Assembly: GCA_002633085.1 (NCBI GenBank)
Contig: NSIV01000001.1
Location: 186,001-250,000, forward strand
DNA length: 64,000 nucleotides
Direction of reading: 5' to 3'
Origin: Curvibacter sp. PD_MW3
GTDB taxonomy: Bacteria > Pseudomonadota > Gammaproteobacteria > Burkholderiales > Burkholderiaceae_C
The position numbers were made by a program, and so were the translations under genes. Positions 27,536 to 37,206 of this stretch are shown piece after piece. How positions within the stretch are numbered: the stretch's first letter is position 1; each line of letters opens with the position of its first letter. The notes below the pieces were generated by a model. The model did not search any database and was not told where the DNA came from. It worked only from the letters and a program-made list of their open reading frames with translations.

Positions 27536-27590
27536 AAAACGCGCCCCTTCGGGGGGCCGCCTTGTACGCGTAGCGACAAGCGCGAGGGCC
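27536..27590. repeat. GC-rich repeat-like intergenic segment upstream of rho
   Basis: The segment CGCGCCCCTTCGGGGGGCC (27539-27557, stem CGCCCC/GGGGGG with a TTC loop) continues as a GC-rich stretch. Its style resembles the short GC-rich intergenic repeats scattered in Comamonadaceae genomes and the element after rho at 29035-29110. Membership in a family cannot be proved without a genome-wide search. Confidence 0.4.
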
Positions 27591-27746
27591 TTGGTACTGT
27601 GGCCTTATTTCCTGTCATAATCAAACCTGAACGCCGGTTCCCTGTCTGGAGCTGGTTCGAGTTCCCGGCTGGCAAGGCCCTCTGTCTGCCCTGTCCCCAC
27701 CTCCCCCGGATTTTTTGATATCTCTCTCCCCTTTGGGGCTCTATCC
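27591..27746 (+). promoter_or_regulatory. putative rho promoter and C-rich leader
   Basis: TTGGTA at 27591-27596 and CATAAT at 27616-27621 (19-bp spacing, longer than ideal) could form a promoter. The following leader is rich in C and T and poor in A; 27675-27735 contains long pyrimidine runs (CCCTCTGTCTGCCCTGTCCC and CTCTCTCCCC), the composition of a Rho utilisation site. In E. coli rho represses itself by terminating in its own leader; the same is plausible here. Confidence 0.4.
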
Positions 27747-29009
27747 ATGCACTTAAACGAACTCAAGGTACTGCACGTATCTGAAATCCTCAAACAGGCT
27801 GAAGAGCTTGAAATTGAGAATACTGGCCGCATGCGCAAGCAGGAGTTGATGTTTGCCATCATCAAGAAGCGCGCCAAGGGCGGTGAACAGGTGTTTGCCG
27901 ACGGCGTGCTGGAAATCTTGCCCGACGGCTTCGGCTTCCTGCGCAGCCCCGACTCCAGCTACACCGCCAGCACGGACGACATCTACATCAGCCCGAGCCA
28001 GGTGCGCCGCTTCAACCTGCACACCGGCGATATGATCGAAGGCGAAGTGCGCACCCCGAAAGACGGCGAGCGCTACTTTGCCCTGAACAAGCTGGAAAAG
28101 GTCAACGGCGGCCCGCCCGAAGGCAACAAGCACAAGGTCATGTTTGAAAACCTGACCCCTCTGTTCCCCAAGGAGCAGATGAAGCTGGAGCAGGACATCC
28201 GTGGTGAGGAAAACATCACCGGCCGCGTGATCGACATCATTGCCCCCATCGGCAAAGGCCAGCGTGCCCTGATCGTGGCGCAGCCCAAGAGCGGCAAAAC
28301 CGTGATGATGCAGCACATTGCGCACGCGATCTCGGCCAACTACCCCGACAGCTACCTGATGGTGCTGCTGATCGATGAGCGTCCGGAAGAAGTGACCGAG
28401 ATGCAGCGCACCGTCAAGGGCGAGGTGATTGCCTCCACCTTCGACGAGCCGGCCGCCCGCCACGTGCACGTGGCCGAGATGGTGATCGAGCGCGCCAAGC
28501 GCCTGGTCGAGTTGAAGAAAGACGTGGTGATCCTGCTGGACTCCATCACCCGCCTGGCCCGCGCCTACAACAACGTGGTGCCGTCCTCCGGCAAGGTGTT
28601 GACCGGTGGTGTGGACGCCAACGCCCTGCAACGCCCCAAGCGCTTCCTGGGTGCGGCCCGCAACGTGGAAGAAGGCGGCTCGCTGACCATCATCGCCACC
28701 GCGCTGGTCGATACCGGCAGCCGCATGGACGAGGTGATCTTCGAAGAGTTCAAGGGCACCGGCAACTCCGAAATCCACCTGGACCGCCGCCTCTACGAAA
28801 AGCGCGTCTTCCCCTCCATCCAGCTCAACCGCAGCGGCACCCGCCGCGAAGAGTTGCTGCTGCAGCCTGAAATCCTGCAGAAGACCCGCATCCTGCGCCA
28901 GTTCCTCTACAACATGGACGAGATCGAGGCCATGGAGATGGTGCTCAAGCAGATGCGCGCCACGAAGAACAACAACGAGTTCTTCGACATGATGAGGCGG
29001 GGGGGGTAA
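27747..29009 (+). CDS. rho: transcription termination factor Rho
   Basis: Hexameric RNA-dependent ATPase that terminates transcription, 420 aa. The N-terminal helical part ([37 protein letters not shown]) and OSB RNA-binding domain with DGFGFLRS are followed by Walker [16 protein letters not shown], the [11 protein letters not shown]alker B region, the RVLLDSITR-type motif ([19 protein letters not shown]-loop) and [14 protein letters not shown] Q-loop. It ends in a run of G-rich codons (RRGG). Length and order match canonical Rho without inserts. Confidence 0.98.
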   Translation: MHLNELKVLHVSEILKQAEELEIENTGRMRKQELMFAIIKKRAKGGEQVFADGVLEILPDGFGFLRSPDSSYTASTDDIYISPSQVRRFNLHTGDMIEGEVRTPKDGERYFALNKLEKVNGGPPEGNKHKVMFENLTPLFPKEQMKLEQDIRGEENITGRVIDIIAPIGKGQRALIVAQPKSGKTVMMQHIAHAISANYPDSYLMVLLIDERPEEVTEMQRTVKGEVIASTFDEPAARHVHVAEMVIERAKRLVELKKDVVILLDSITRLARAYNNVVPSSGKVLTGGVDANALQRPKRFLGAARNVEEGGSLTIIATALVDTGSRMDEVIFEEFKGTGNSEIHLDRRLYEKRVFPSIQLNRSGTRREELLLQPEILQKTRILRQFLYNMDEIEAMEMVLKQMRATKNNNEFFDMMRRGG

Positions 29010-29034
29010 CCTCCCCCAGGCTACGCGACACGTT

Positions 29035-29110
29035 GTGCAGCTACGCCACCCCCTCCTGCTGTGCGGAGGGGGCGCACCCAGCGGCCCGGCGAAGCCGGTT
29101 CCGCGGGTGC
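29035..29110. repeat. GC-rich cruciform-like repeat after rho
   Basis: Three nested inverted repeats lie between rho and rpmE2: CCCCCTCC (29049-29056)/GGAGGGGG (29065-29072); CCGGC (29086-29090)/GCCGG (29094-29098); and CACCC (29075-29079)/GGGTG (29105-29109). From memory, very similar GGCCCGGC-AA-GCCGG segments recur between genes in Comamonadaceae. It could act as a transcription end for rho or be a REP-like element. Confidence 0.5.
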
Positions 29111-29157
29111 CCACGCATTAACAGCCTCTCCGCCCACGCAAGTCATTGATTTAACTG

Positions 29158-29163
29158 TATAAT
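29158..29163 (+). promoter_or_regulatory. consensus -10 element upstream of rpmE2
   Basis: A perfect TATAAT lies 67 bp before the rpmE2 start. The -35 at optimal spacing (29135-29140, CACGCA) is poor, so the promoter may rely on other contacts. It implies that rpmE2 is transcribed separately from rho. Confidence 0.45.
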
Positions 29164-29229
29164 CTGGCGTTTTGCTGCGGAAAGTAGACTGGATAGGCCA
29201 GCCCGGCTCCCGCGCCTGAAGGAAGTACC

Positions 29230-29487
29230 ATGAAAGAAGGCATTCACCCCAATTACCGCGAAGTTTGCTTCCAGGACATGTCCAATGGTTTCAAATTCGT
29301 GACCCGTTCCTGCGCCAACACGAAGGAAATGATCAAGATGGAAGACGGCCGCGAACTGCCGCTGTTCAAGCTGGATACCACCAGCGAGTCGCACCCCTTC
29401 TACACCGGCACGCAGAAATCCGTGGACAACATGGGCGGCCGCGTTGAGAAGTTCCGCAACCGCTTCGGCAAGACCGCTGCCAAGTAA
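29230..29487 (+). CDS. rpmE2: 50S ribosomal protein L31 type B
   Basis: Ribosomal protein of 85 aa. It begins [20 protein letters not shown] and has [26 protein letters not shown], diagnostic of type B L31. The zinc-binding CxxC pairs of type A L31 are absent, so this is the zinc-independent form, which in many bacteria replaces the zinc form when zinc is scarce. Here it may be the only copy; the window does not tell. It has its own -10 element and is followed by a strong terminator. Confidence 0.96.
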   Translation: MKEGIHPNYREVCFQDMSNGFKFVTRSCANTKEMIKMEDGRELPLFKLDTTSESHPFYTGTQKSVDNMGGRVEKFRNRFGKTAAK

Positions 29488-29507
29488 ACTGGCTAGCGAT
29501 TCCCGCC

Positions 29508-29545
29508 AAGGGCAGCCCGGGTTTCCGTGCTGCCCTTTTGTTTTC
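29508..29545 (+). terminator. intrinsic terminator of rpmE2
   Basis: AAGGGCAGC at 29508-29516 pairs with GCTGCCCTT at 29529-29537 and is followed by TTGTTTT. It begins 21 bp after the stop codon, a classic Rho-independent terminator. Confidence 0.9.
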
Positions 29546-29567
29546 CTGACCACCCAAAGTTGACCGC

Positions 29568-31289
29568 GTGAACCAGCCCACCCCCGCCATCGTTGCCCAG
29601 GCCGCCGTGCGGCGGCTGCCACGTGCCGCGCTCTTGCTGTTCTGCCTGGCCTATGTGCTGCCGGGTTTTGTCTGGCGCGATCCTTGGCGCAGCGCCGACA
29701 TCACGGCTTTCGGCTACATGCTGGAATTGGCCAGCAACACCACATCCTGGCTGGACCCGCGCCTCATGGGCCAGCAACCCGACGTCAATGCCCTGCTGCC
29801 CTATTGGCTGGGGGCCTGGGCCCTGAAACTCGCGCCGGGATGGATCGCGCCCGATTTCGCTGCCCGCATTCCTTTCATTGCCCTGCTGACGCTCACCCTG
29901 GCAGCCGTCTGGCAAGGCATTTACTACCTGGCACGCAGTCCGCTGGCACAACCGGTGGCCTTCGCCTTCGGTGGCGAGGCCCGGCCGGCCGACTATGCCC
30001 GTGCCATGGCCGACGGCGGCCTGCTGGCCTTCATCGCCTGCCTGGGTCTGGCCCAGCTATCGCATGAAACCACGCCTGCCGTGACCCAACTGTGCTTCAG
30101 CGCCCTCGCGTTCTACGCCGTGGCGGCCATGCCCTACCGCCGAATCGGCCCAATCCTGGCCGGTACAGCCGCCCTACTGGGCCTCACGCTCTCCGGTGCT
30201 CCGGCCATGGCCGTGCTATTCGGTGCCGGCAGCGTGGCCATCCATCTGCTCGACCGCAGCCATGCCACCCGAGAGGACGGTCCCCCCATGCACTGGGATC
30301 GGCGCTGGGCCTGGGGCATGGCGCTGCTGACACTGCTGGCCGCCGGTCTGGCAACGGCGCTTGACCTGTGGCACTGGAGTATCAAACTACCTCCCTTGAA
30401 ATGGGAGACGTGGCACGGCCTGGGCAGCCTGCTTTTATGGTTCACCTGGCCGGCTTGGCCGTTGGTGCTGTGGACGCTGTGGCGCTGGCGCCACCAGTTG
30501 TTCAGCACCCACGTGCGTCGCCACCTCGCCTTGCCACTGTGGTTTGCACTGGTCACCGTCTCCGCCACGCTGGTGACACCGGCCAGCGACCGCGCCCTGC
30601 TGCTTGCCCTGCCGTCACTCGCCACGCTGGCCGCTTTCGCACTGCCAACCCTGGAACGCAACGTCTCGGCGCTGGTCGACTGGTTCACCCTGCTGTTCTT
30701 CACCGGCTGCGCCTTCATCATCTGGGTGGTCTGGATCGCCATGCAGACCGGTTTCCCGCCGCAACCGGCTGCCAATGTGGCGCGACTGGCCCCCGGGTTT
30801 GAGGCCGGCTTTACCCTCCTGCCTTTTGTGTTCGCCACCCTCGCCACGCTGGCCTGGACGTGGCTCGTCAAATGGCGCGTGGGGCGACATCGCGCCGCCA
30901 TCTGGAAAAGCCTGGTGCTGCCAGCCGGCGGTGCTGCGCTGTGCTGGTTGCTGCTGACCACGCTGTGGATGCCGCTGCTCGATTTCGCACGCAGCTATGA
31001 GCCGCTGGTGCGTCGCGTGGAAGCCGTTGTCAAGCCGGCCGAATGCATCGAAACCTTCGGCCTCAAACCAGGCCTGCACACCGCGTTCCGCTTCTATTCG
31101 CCGTTGTCACTCAAGGCCGCAGGCGCACCCAAAGGCTGTTCGTGGCTGGTGATCGACAAGGATGCCTTGTTCATGCTGCCCGGCGTGGTCAATCCGGCGC
31201 AATGGCGAGAGCACCAAACCCTGGGCCATCCGCGCGAGGGAGAGGAAGACCTTGTGATCTACAGGCGCGTCGCCCGCGCCGGCTCCTGA
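29568..31289 (+). CDS. GT-C family integral membrane glycosyltransferase-like protein
   Basis: Polytopic inner-membrane protein of 573 aa with about eleven hydrophobic helices. The first periplasmic loop has FVWRDPWRSADITAFGYMLEL, the acidic DPW/D pattern of ArnT/PMT-type GT-C transferases that use polyprenyl-phosphate sugars. A soluble C-terminal domain follows (KPAECIETFGLKPGLHTAFRFYS). Acceptor and sugar are unknown; lipid A, a glycoprotein or an O-unit are possible. It is 5 bp upstream of a MATE exporter gene and likely co-transcribed with it. Confidence 0.75.
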   Translation: MNQPTPAIVAQAAVRRLPRAALLLFCLAYVLPGFVWRDPWRSADITAFGYMLELASNTTSWLDPRLMGQQPDVNALLPYWLGAWALKLAPGWIAPDFAARIPFIALLTLTLAAVWQGIYYLARSPLAQPVAFAFGGEARPADYARAMADGGLLAFIACLGLAQLSHETTPAVTQLCFSALAFYAVAAMPYRRIGPILAGTAALLGLTLSGAPAMAVLFGAGSVAIHLLDRSHATREDGPPMHWDRRWAWGMALLTLLAAGLATALDLWHWSIKLPPLKWETWHGLGSLLLWFTWPAWPLVLWTLWRWRHQLFSTHVRRHLALPLWFALVTVSATLVTPASDRALLLALPSLATLAAFALPTLERNVSALVDWFTLLFFTGCAFIIWVVWIAMQTGFPPQPAANVARLAPGFEAGFTLLPFVFATLATLAWTWLVKWRVGRHRAAIWKSLVLPAGGAALCWLLLTTLWMPLLDFARSYEPLVRRVEAVVKPAECIETFGLKPGLHTAFRFYSPLSLKAAGAPKGCSWLVIDKDALFMLPGVVNPAQWREHQTLGHPREGEEDLVIYRRVARAGS

Positions 31290-31294
31290 GACCT

Positions 31295-32641
31295 GTGTCG
31301 GAACTCAAAACCATTTCCCGCCATGCCGGCACCGTGCTGGTCGGCCAACTCGCCACCATGGCCTTCGGCGTCACCGACACCATCGTCGCCGGGCGCTACG
31401 CCGAGGCCTCGCTGGCCGCGCTCTCTGTCGGCTCGGCCATTTACATGAGCGTCTATGTGGCACTGATGGGCGTGTTACAGGCCCTGCTGCCAGTCTGGGC
31501 CGAACTGCACGGCGCCCAAAAACCGAGGCAGCTTGGCTTCTCCTTCCGCCAATCGCTTTACCTGTGCGGGGCCTTGATGGTGTTCGGCATGGCCATCCTG
31601 CTGCAACCTGCGCTCCTGCTCGACTGGGCCGAGGTGCCGACCACCTTGCGCGGTGAGGTGCTGGATTACCTGGGTGTGCTGGCCCTGGCCCTGCCGCCGG
31701 CTCTGCTGTTTCGCCTCTACAGCACACTCAACCAGAGCCTGGGCAAACCGCTGCTGGTGACCTGGCTGCAGATCGGCTCGCTGTTCGTCAAGGTGCCGCT
31801 CTCGATCTGGTTTGCCTTCGGCGGCTTCGGACTGGCGCCGCAAGGCGTTGTCGGTTGTGCCCTGGCCACCCTGGTCGTGCAGTGCCTGATGCTGGCCTTG
31901 GCCTTGTGGCTGCTACGCACCCGCCCTCTTTACCAGCCCTACCGCCTCTGGCATCGTCTGGAAAAACCACACGGCCCCACGCTGACCGCCTTTGCCCGCG
32001 TCGGGGTGCCCAGCGGGCTGACCATTCTGGTGGAGGTGACGTCCTTCACGCTGATGGCCCTCTTTGTCGCGCGCCTGGGCACGACCGCCGCCGCCAGCCA
32101 CCAGATTGCCGCCAATCTGGCTGCCGTGCTTTACATGGTGCCGCTGGCCATCGGAATCGCTACCAGTGCACGTACCAGCTACTGGCTCGGGGCGGATCAG
32201 CCACGCCAGGCTCGGCATGCGGTGGGCCTGGGCTTCATGCTGGTGCTGGCTTGTGCCGTGCTGCTGGCAGGTCTTCTGCTTGTGGTGCGTGACCCGTTGG
32301 TACGGCTGTATGCACGCAGCCCGGAGGTGATTGCATTGGCCGTCCCGCTCTTGTTCTGGATCGCCGCCTTCCACTTGTTTGATGGCCTGCAGGCACTGGG
32401 CGTCTTCGTCTTGCGCTGCTTTCGCATCACGCTCTCGCCCTTCCTGATCTACGGCGTACTGCTGTGGGGACTCGGCTTGTACGGTGGCTACCAGCTGGCC
32501 TACCATGGCCTCGGACCCTGGCCCGCCATGCAGACGCCCGCCGCCTTCTGGATTGCCGGCATGGTGGCCTTGGCACTGGCCGCGCTGATCTTCTGGCTCA
32601 TGATCTGGCAGGTGCTGCGACGCGAACATCGCCCAGACTGA
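31295..32641 (+). CDS. MATE-family multidrug/organic cation exporter
   Basis: Twelve-helix exporter of 448 aa. It has the MATE repeats, with LVGQLATMAFGVTDTIVAGRYAEASLAALSVGSAIY in the first half and FARVGVPSGLTILVEVTSFTLMALFVARLGTTAAASHQIAANLAAVLYMVPLAIGIATSART in the second (the LG...AAHQIA pattern). The GTG at 31295 was chosen as the start because it directly precedes SELKTISRHAGTVLVGQ; the longer open frame to 31043 lies inside the preceding gene. It is convergent with phoR. The substrate is unknown. Confidence 0.9.
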   Translation: MSELKTISRHAGTVLVGQLATMAFGVTDTIVAGRYAEASLAALSVGSAIYMSVYVALMGVLQALLPVWAELHGAQKPRQLGFSFRQSLYLCGALMVFGMAILLQPALLLDWAEVPTTLRGEVLDYLGVLALALPPALLFRLYSTLNQSLGKPLLVTWLQIGSLFVKVPLSIWFAFGGFGLAPQGVVGCALATLVVQCLMLALALWLLRTRPLYQPYRLWHRLEKPHGPTLTAFARVGVPSGLTILVEVTSFTLMALFVARLGTTAAASHQIAANLAAVLYMVPLAIGIATSARTSYWLGADQPRQARHAVGLGFMLVLACAVLLAGLLLVVRDPLVRLYARSPEVIALAVPLLFWIAAFHLFDGLQALGVFVLRCFRITLSPFLIYGVLLWGLGLYGGYQLAYHGLGPWPAMQTPAAFWIAGMVALALAALIFWLMIWQVLRREHRPD

Positions 32642-32729
32642 AAACATCCCACGGCGTTTGCGCTGAGGTGGTCTCAAACCCTCACAACCTGAAGCGTTGA
32701 ACTCGCCCGACTCGCGCCTGCAAAACCAG

Positions 32730-34061
32730 TCATGCAGAACGCACACGGTTGGCCGGGAACACCACGGCGAAGCGTGAACCCCTGCCAAGGGTGCTTTCTA
32801 TTTTCAATTCGGCGTTATGGCGCTGTGCCACGTGCTTGACGATGGCCAAACCCAGCCCGGTGCCTCCCGTGTCACGCGAACGGCTGCGGTCCACCCGGTA
32901 GAAACGCTCGGTGAGGCGCGGAATGTGCTCGGGCGCGATACCCGGACCACTGTCCTGCACAAAGAACTCACAACGCCCGTCATCATGACGCAGCCAACCA
33001 ACATTGATCTGCCCGCCTGCCGGGGTATAGCGAATGGCGTTGCCGACCAGATTGGACAGGGCGCTGTGCAACTCGGTTGACGTCCCGGCAATGTCTTCCT
33101 GCGCCGTCACGTCGAAGCTCAGCACCTGCATCGGCCCCTCCGGCGGGGTCAACACCATCGACAAGGCACGTCCCTCCTGCTCCAATTGCAGCAGCAGTGA
33201 ACGGACCGAGGTCCACTCGCCTGTCCCCGGCAGCGGACTCCCCTCGAGCCGTGAGAGGGTAAGCAAGTCCTTGACCAGGGTTTGCATGCGCTCCGCCTGC
33301 TGGGCCATCAGATCCAGATAGCGCGCACGTTCGGTCTCGTTGAGTGGCAAGCTCTGCAGGGTCTCGACAAAACCCGTGAGCACGGTCAGCGGCGTACGAA
33401 TCTCATGCGAGACATTGGCCACAAAGTCGCGTCGCATGGCTTCGGCCTGCTCCAGCGCCGTCACATCACGCGACAGCAGTAAGCGGCGGCCATCGCCGTA
33501 GGGATGCAAGTGCACCGAGAGCCGCACCGGGCGCGAGGCGCTGTGGCCGCGCCCGGGCATGGTCACTTCGTGCAGGAAATCGCCGCCGGCCGCATAGGCG
33601 GCATAGCCAGGATCACGCACCAGATTGCCGAAGTGCTGCAGCAGATCGCGTTGTACATCCAGTCCGAAATGATCCGCCGCGGTCTGATTGAACCACTCGA
33701 TGCGTCCCTCGGCATCGAGCAGCACGACGCCATTGGGCGAAGCCTGCAACGCAGCGAGGAAATCCTGCAAGCGGGCATCGCTCTCGCGGATCTGCTGTTC
33801 GCGTCCCCGTACCAGGCGGCGCGCGCGGTCTGCCACCTCACCCCATAAACCATAGTTGAGCGGCACATCGGACATATCCGCCTGACGCAACCAGTTCAGC
33901 AGCTTCAGCCCGCGTGAAAAGTCGAGCAAGACCCACAGCAAGCCAGCCACGGACATACCGGCCAAGGCACCCCGGATCTGCAAAGCATCCGGCGCCGCCC
34001 AAGCGCCCGCCAGCGCCCCAAGGCACTGAATCAGCAGGAAGGAAAAAAGCCGCAAGAACAT
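32730..34061 (-). CDS. phoR: phosphate regulon sensor histidine kinase
   Basis: Membrane sensor kinase of the Pho system, 443 aa. Two N-terminal membrane segments (LRLFSFLLIQCLGALAGAWA; GALAGMSVAGLLWVLLDFS) are followed by a PAS domain (FLAALQASPNGVVLLDAEGRIEWFN), the H-box FVANVSHEIRTPLTVL, the N-box NLVGNAIRYTP and G-boxes DSGPGIAPEH and GGTGLGLAIVKHV. It phosphorylates PhoB when PstSCAB/PhoU signal low phosphate. It lies 38 bp downstream of phoB and is the last gene of the pst-pho operon. Confidence 0.96.
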   Translation of the reverse strand: MFLRLFSFLLIQCLGALAGAWAAPDALQIRGALAGMSVAGLLWVLLDFSRGLKLLNWLRQADMSDVPLNYGLWGEVADRARRLVRGREQQIRESDARLQDFLAALQASPNGVVLLDAEGRIEWFNQTAADHFGLDVQRDLLQHFGNLVRDPGYAAYAAGGDFLHEVTMPGRGHSASRPVRLSVHLHPYGDGRRLLLSRDVTALEQAEAMRRDFVANVSHEIRTPLTVLTGFVETLQSLPLNETERARYLDLMAQQAERMQTLVKDLLTLSRLEGSPLPGTGEWTSVRSLLLQLEQEGRALSMVLTPPEGPMQVLSFDVTAQEDIAGTSTELHSALSNLVGNAIRYTPAGGQINVGWLRHDDGRCEFFVQDSGPGIAPEHIPRLTERFYRVDRSRSRDTGGTGLGLAIVKHVAQRHNAELKIESTLGRGSRFAVVFPANRVRSA

Positions 34062-34099
34062 GGCGCCGCCTCAGGGCTGTGACAACAAGACAGCGGGCC

Positions 34100-34819
34100 T
34101 CAGTCCCGTCCCGCCAGGCTGACAGCAGCCACCGGCTGCACCGTGAAGCGATAGCCCGCACCACGCACCGTCTCCACCATGGTCGAGGCATCACCCAGGG
34201 CTTCCCGCAAGCGCTTGACGTGGACATCCACCGTTCGCTCTTCGATGAAAACATGGTCACCCCAGACCTTGTCCAGCAATTGGCCACGGCTGTGCACGCG
34301 TTCGGCATGACTCATCAGGTACTGCAGCAGCTTGAACTCGGTAGGCCCGAGCTTGAGCGGCTGCTCCTGAAAAGTCACGCGGTGCGTGGCCGTGTCCAGT
34401 GTCAGACCACCCAACGTCACGGCACCACCGGTCTGCTCCGGCGCGCGGCGGCGCAAAACGGCACGAATGCGGGCCAGCATCTCCTTGGTGGAAAAGGGTT
34501 TGACCAGGTAGTCGTCCGCACCGGCATCCAGGCCCGCGACACGGTCGGCTTCATCACCGCGTGCCGTCAGCATGATGATCGGAACGGCCTTGGTTCGCGC
34601 ATCGGCCCGCCAGCGCTTGGCCAGCGTCAGGCCACTCTCGCCAGGCAGCATCCAGTCAAGCAGGATAAGGTCGGGCAACACCGCGTCCAGTTCCCGCTGG
34701 GCGCTGTCACTGTCCATGGCCCAGGTCGGACGAAAACCGTTGTGACGCAGATTGACGGCGATGAGTTCGGCAATCGCCGGCTCGTCTTCCACGATCAGGA
34801 CTGCTGGCTGATGCTTCAT
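34100..34819 (-). CDS. phoB: phosphate regulon response regulator
   Basis: OmpR-type regulator of 239 aa that binds Pho boxes. The receiver domain has the acidic pair in LIVEDEPAI, the phospho-acceptor in LILLDWMLPG and the switch Lys in DYLVKPF. The C-terminal winged helix contains PTEFKLLQYLMSHAERVHSRGQLLDKVWG and RTVDVHVKRLREAL. Its ATG overlaps the phoU stop (ATGA), unusual coupling that would tie PhoB level to pst transcription. Five Pho-box arrays in the window are its predicted targets. Confidence 0.97.
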   Translation of the reverse strand: MKHQPAVLIVEDEPAIAELIAVNLRHNGFRPTWAMDSDSAQRELDAVLPDLILLDWMLPGESGLTLAKRWRADARTKAVPIIMLTARGDEADRVAGLDAGADDYLVKPFSTKEMLARIRAVLRRRAPEQTGGAVTLGGLTLDTATHRVTFQEQPLKLGPTEFKLLQYLMSHAERVHSRGQLLDKVWGDHVFIEERTVDVHVKRLREALGDASTMVETVRGAGYRFTVQPVAAVSLAGRD

Positions 34820-35517
34820 TTCAGGACGGATTCGATTTCTTCAATGGAGGAGTGGCGCACGTCCGCCCCCTTGACGATGTAGATGATGAGTTCGGCAATG
34901 TTCTTGGCGTGGTCGCCCACACGCTCGATCGCCTTGGCCAGGAACAGCAGGTCCAGACTCGGCGAAATCATGCGGGGGTCCTCCATCATGTACGTGATGA
35001 GCACGCGCATGAAGTTGTCGAACTCCTTGTCGATCAGGTCATCCTCTTTGAGGATGGAAACCGCCGCAACAGTGTCCAGACGCGCAAAGGCGTCCAGTGC
35101 CTTGCGCAGCAGGCCGGAGGCCAGGTCTGCAGCCACGCGCAGTTCGGAAGCCGGCAGGTTGCGCGGCGTACCGCTCTGGATGATGGAAAGTACCATGCGC
35201 GCCATCTTTTCCGCCTCATCGCCTGCCCGCTCCAGGTTGGCGGTGGACTTGGAAACGGCGATCAGCAGACGCAGATCACGCGCCGTCGGCTGGCGGCGCG
35301 CAATGATGGATGAGAGCTCACGGTCAATCTCGACTTCCATCGCGTTGACGCGCTTCTCCGTGTCGATGACCTTGTGTGCCACTTCGGCATTGAACTGCCC
35401 CAGGGCATGAATGGCCTGCTGGACCTGGGACTCGACCAGACCACCCAGCTCCATGACACGGGTTGAGACGGAGTTGAGTTCGCTGTCGAACTGGGTCGAT
35501 AGGTGTTTTTCGGGCAT
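34816..35517 (-). CDS. phoU: phosphate-signalling accessory protein PhoU
   Basis: Negative regulator of the Pho response, 233 aa, made of two three-helix bundles. Each half carries a metal-binding acidic motif (EVAHKVIDTEKRVNAMEVEIDREL; IKEDDLIDKEF-type VSILKEDDLIDKEFDNFMR) and the ERVGDHAKNIAELIIYIVKG end is diagnostic. It links PstB to PhoR and also limits phosphate uptake. It is encoded 11 bp after pstB. Confidence 0.97.
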   Translation of the reverse strand: MPEKHLSTQFDSELNSVSTRVMELGGLVESQVQQAIHALGQFNAEVAHKVIDTEKRVNAMEVEIDRELSSIIARRQPTARDLRLLIAVSKSTANLERAGDEAEKMARMVLSIIQSGTPRNLPASELRVAADLASGLLRKALDAFARLDTVAAVSILKEDDLIDKEFDNFMRVLITYMMEDPRMISPSLDLLFLAKAIERVGDHAKNIAELIIYIVKGADVRHSSIEEIESVLK

Positions 35518-35528
35518 GTTCCTTCTCC

Positions 35529-36344
35529 TTAGCCGAAGCGGCCGGTGATGTAATCTTCAGTTTCCTTGCGCGTGGGCTTGAAGAACATCTGCTCAGTGGA
35601 GCCGAACTCCACCAGATCGCCCAGGTACATATAAGCCGTGTAATCGCTGCAACGCGCGGCCTGTTGCATGTTGTGTGTCACGATGACCACGGTGTAATCG
35701 TCCTTGAGCTCAGTGATCAGCTCCTCGATCTTTGCCGTGGAAATCGGATCCAGCGCAGAACAGGGCTCATCGAGCAGAAGCACTTCGGGCTTGATCGCGA
35801 TGCCGCGCGCAATGCACAGGCGCTGCTGCTGACCGCCCGACAGGCTGGAGCCGCTCTGCTTGACCTTGTCTTTCACCTCGTTCCACAGCGCGGCTTTGCG
35901 CAATGCCCACTCGACGCGTTCTTCCATGTCGGTAGCATTGAGGGATTCGAACAGCTTGATGCCGAAGGCAATGTTGTCGTAGATCGACATCGGAAACGGC
36001 GTCGGCTTCTGGAACACCATGCCGACCTTGGCACGCAGCAGGGCCACGTCCTGCTTGCTGGTCAGGAGGTTCTCGCCATCGAGCAATACCTGCCCTTCAG
36101 CCCGCTGGTCCGGATACAGCTCGAACATGCGGTTGAATACGCGCAACAGCGTGGACTTGCCGCAACCGGACGGGCCGATGAAAGCCGTGACTTTGTTCTG
36201 CGGGATGTCCAGGTTGATGCCCTTGAGCGCGTGGAACTTCCCGTAGAAGAAGTTCAGGTCACGAACCGAAATCTTCGCTGCGGATGTTTCGGCAGGAGTG
36301 GTGTTGTCCATAGGTTGCCTTGGGTGAAATTCGCTGACGTACAT
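35529..36344 (-). CDS. pstB: phosphate ABC transporter ATPase
   Basis: ATPase of the high-affinity phosphate importer, 271 aa. Walker [19 protein letters not shown]-loop [20 protein letters not shown] (a PstB hallmark), signature [17 protein letters not shown], Walker [16 protein letters not shown] and the [13 protein letters not shown] switch are all present. Several Met codons exist at the start; homologues begin near [20 protein letters not shown], so the first 20 or so residues are uncertain. It is 4 bp downstream of pstA. Confidence 0.97.
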   Translation of the reverse strand: MYVSEFHPRQPMDNTTPAETSAAKISVRDLNFFYGKFHALKGINLDIPQNKVTAFIGPSGCGKSTLLRVFNRMFELYPDQRAEGQVLLDGENLLTSKQDVALLRAKVGMVFQKPTPFPMSIYDNIAFGIKLFESLNATDMEERVEWALRKAALWNEVKDKVKQSGSSLSGGQQQRLCIARGIAIKPEVLLLDEPCSALDPISTAKIEELITELKDDYTVVIVTHNMQQAARCSDYTAYMYLGDLVEFGSTEQMFFKPTRKETEDYITGRFG

Positions 36345-36348
36345 GACC

Positions 36349-37206
36349 TCAGTCCTTGTGGCGCGTCAGCACGCGCGCCAGGATGTTGAGCCCGAGCACG
36401 GTGATGGTGATCAACAGCACGCCGGCCCAGGCCAGCTGCTGCCAGTTTTCGTAAGGACTCATGGCGAACTTGAAGATCGTGACCGGCAGGCTGGCCATGG
36501 GATCGTTCAGGTTCGATGTCCAGAACTGGTTGTTCAAGGCGGTGAACAGCAGCGGTGCCGTTTCACCTGAAATGCGGGCAATCGCCAGCAATATGCCGGT
36601 AACCACACCAGCGCGCGCCGAACGCAGTGTGATGCTCATGATGACTTTCCACTTCGGCGTCCCGAGCGCATAAGCCGCTTCGCGCATGCCTGCTGGCACC
36701 AACTGCAGCATGTTCTCGGTGGTGCGGATCACCACGGGAATCACGATCAGCGCCAGTGCGATCACACCCGCCCAGCCGGAAAAAGACTTGAAGCGCGCCA
36801 CCACCACCGCATAGACGAACAGACCAATCACGATGGACGGCGCTGACAACAGAATATCGTTGACGAAACGCGTGACCGATGCAAGCCAGCCACGCGGGTC
36901 GTATTCAGCCAGATAAATACCGGCCATGATGCCGATCGGCGTGCCCACACAGGTGGCCAGTAGCACCATCAGGAAAGATCCGTAAATGGCATTGGCAATA
37001 CCGCCTGCTTCGTTGGGCGGTGGCGTCATCTGTGTCAGGGTGGCAATCGTCATGCCGCCGATACCGAGACGAAATGTCTCCCACAGGATCCAGAACAGCC
37101 AGAACAGGCCGAAGGCCATCGCCCCCAGCGACAGCGTCAGGGCGATGATGTTGACACGCTTGCGACTGGCATAACGTGCACGGCGGATGTCGTCCATGTC
37201 TGTCAT
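36349..37206 (-). CDS. pstA: phosphate ABC transporter permease PstA
   Basis: Inner-membrane permease of 285 aa with six predicted helices. The EAA-loop region is [49 protein letters not shown], where [11 protein letters not shown] is typical of PstA. It pairs with PstC as the phosphate channel. The start overlaps the pstC stop (ATGA), so translation is coupled. Confidence 0.97.
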   Translation of the reverse strand: MTDMDDIRRARYASRKRVNIIALTLSLGAMAFGLFWLFWILWETFRLGIGGMTIATLTQMTPPPNEAGGIANAIYGSFLMVLLATCVGTPIGIMAGIYLAEYDPRGWLASVTRFVNDILLSAPSIVIGLFVYAVVVARFKSFSGWAGVIALALIVIPVVIRTTENMLQLVPAGMREAAYALGTPKWKVIMSITLRSARAGVVTGILLAIARISGETAPLLFTALNNQFWTSNLNDPMASLPVTIFKFAMSPYENWQQLAWAGVLLITITVLGLNILARVLTRHKD

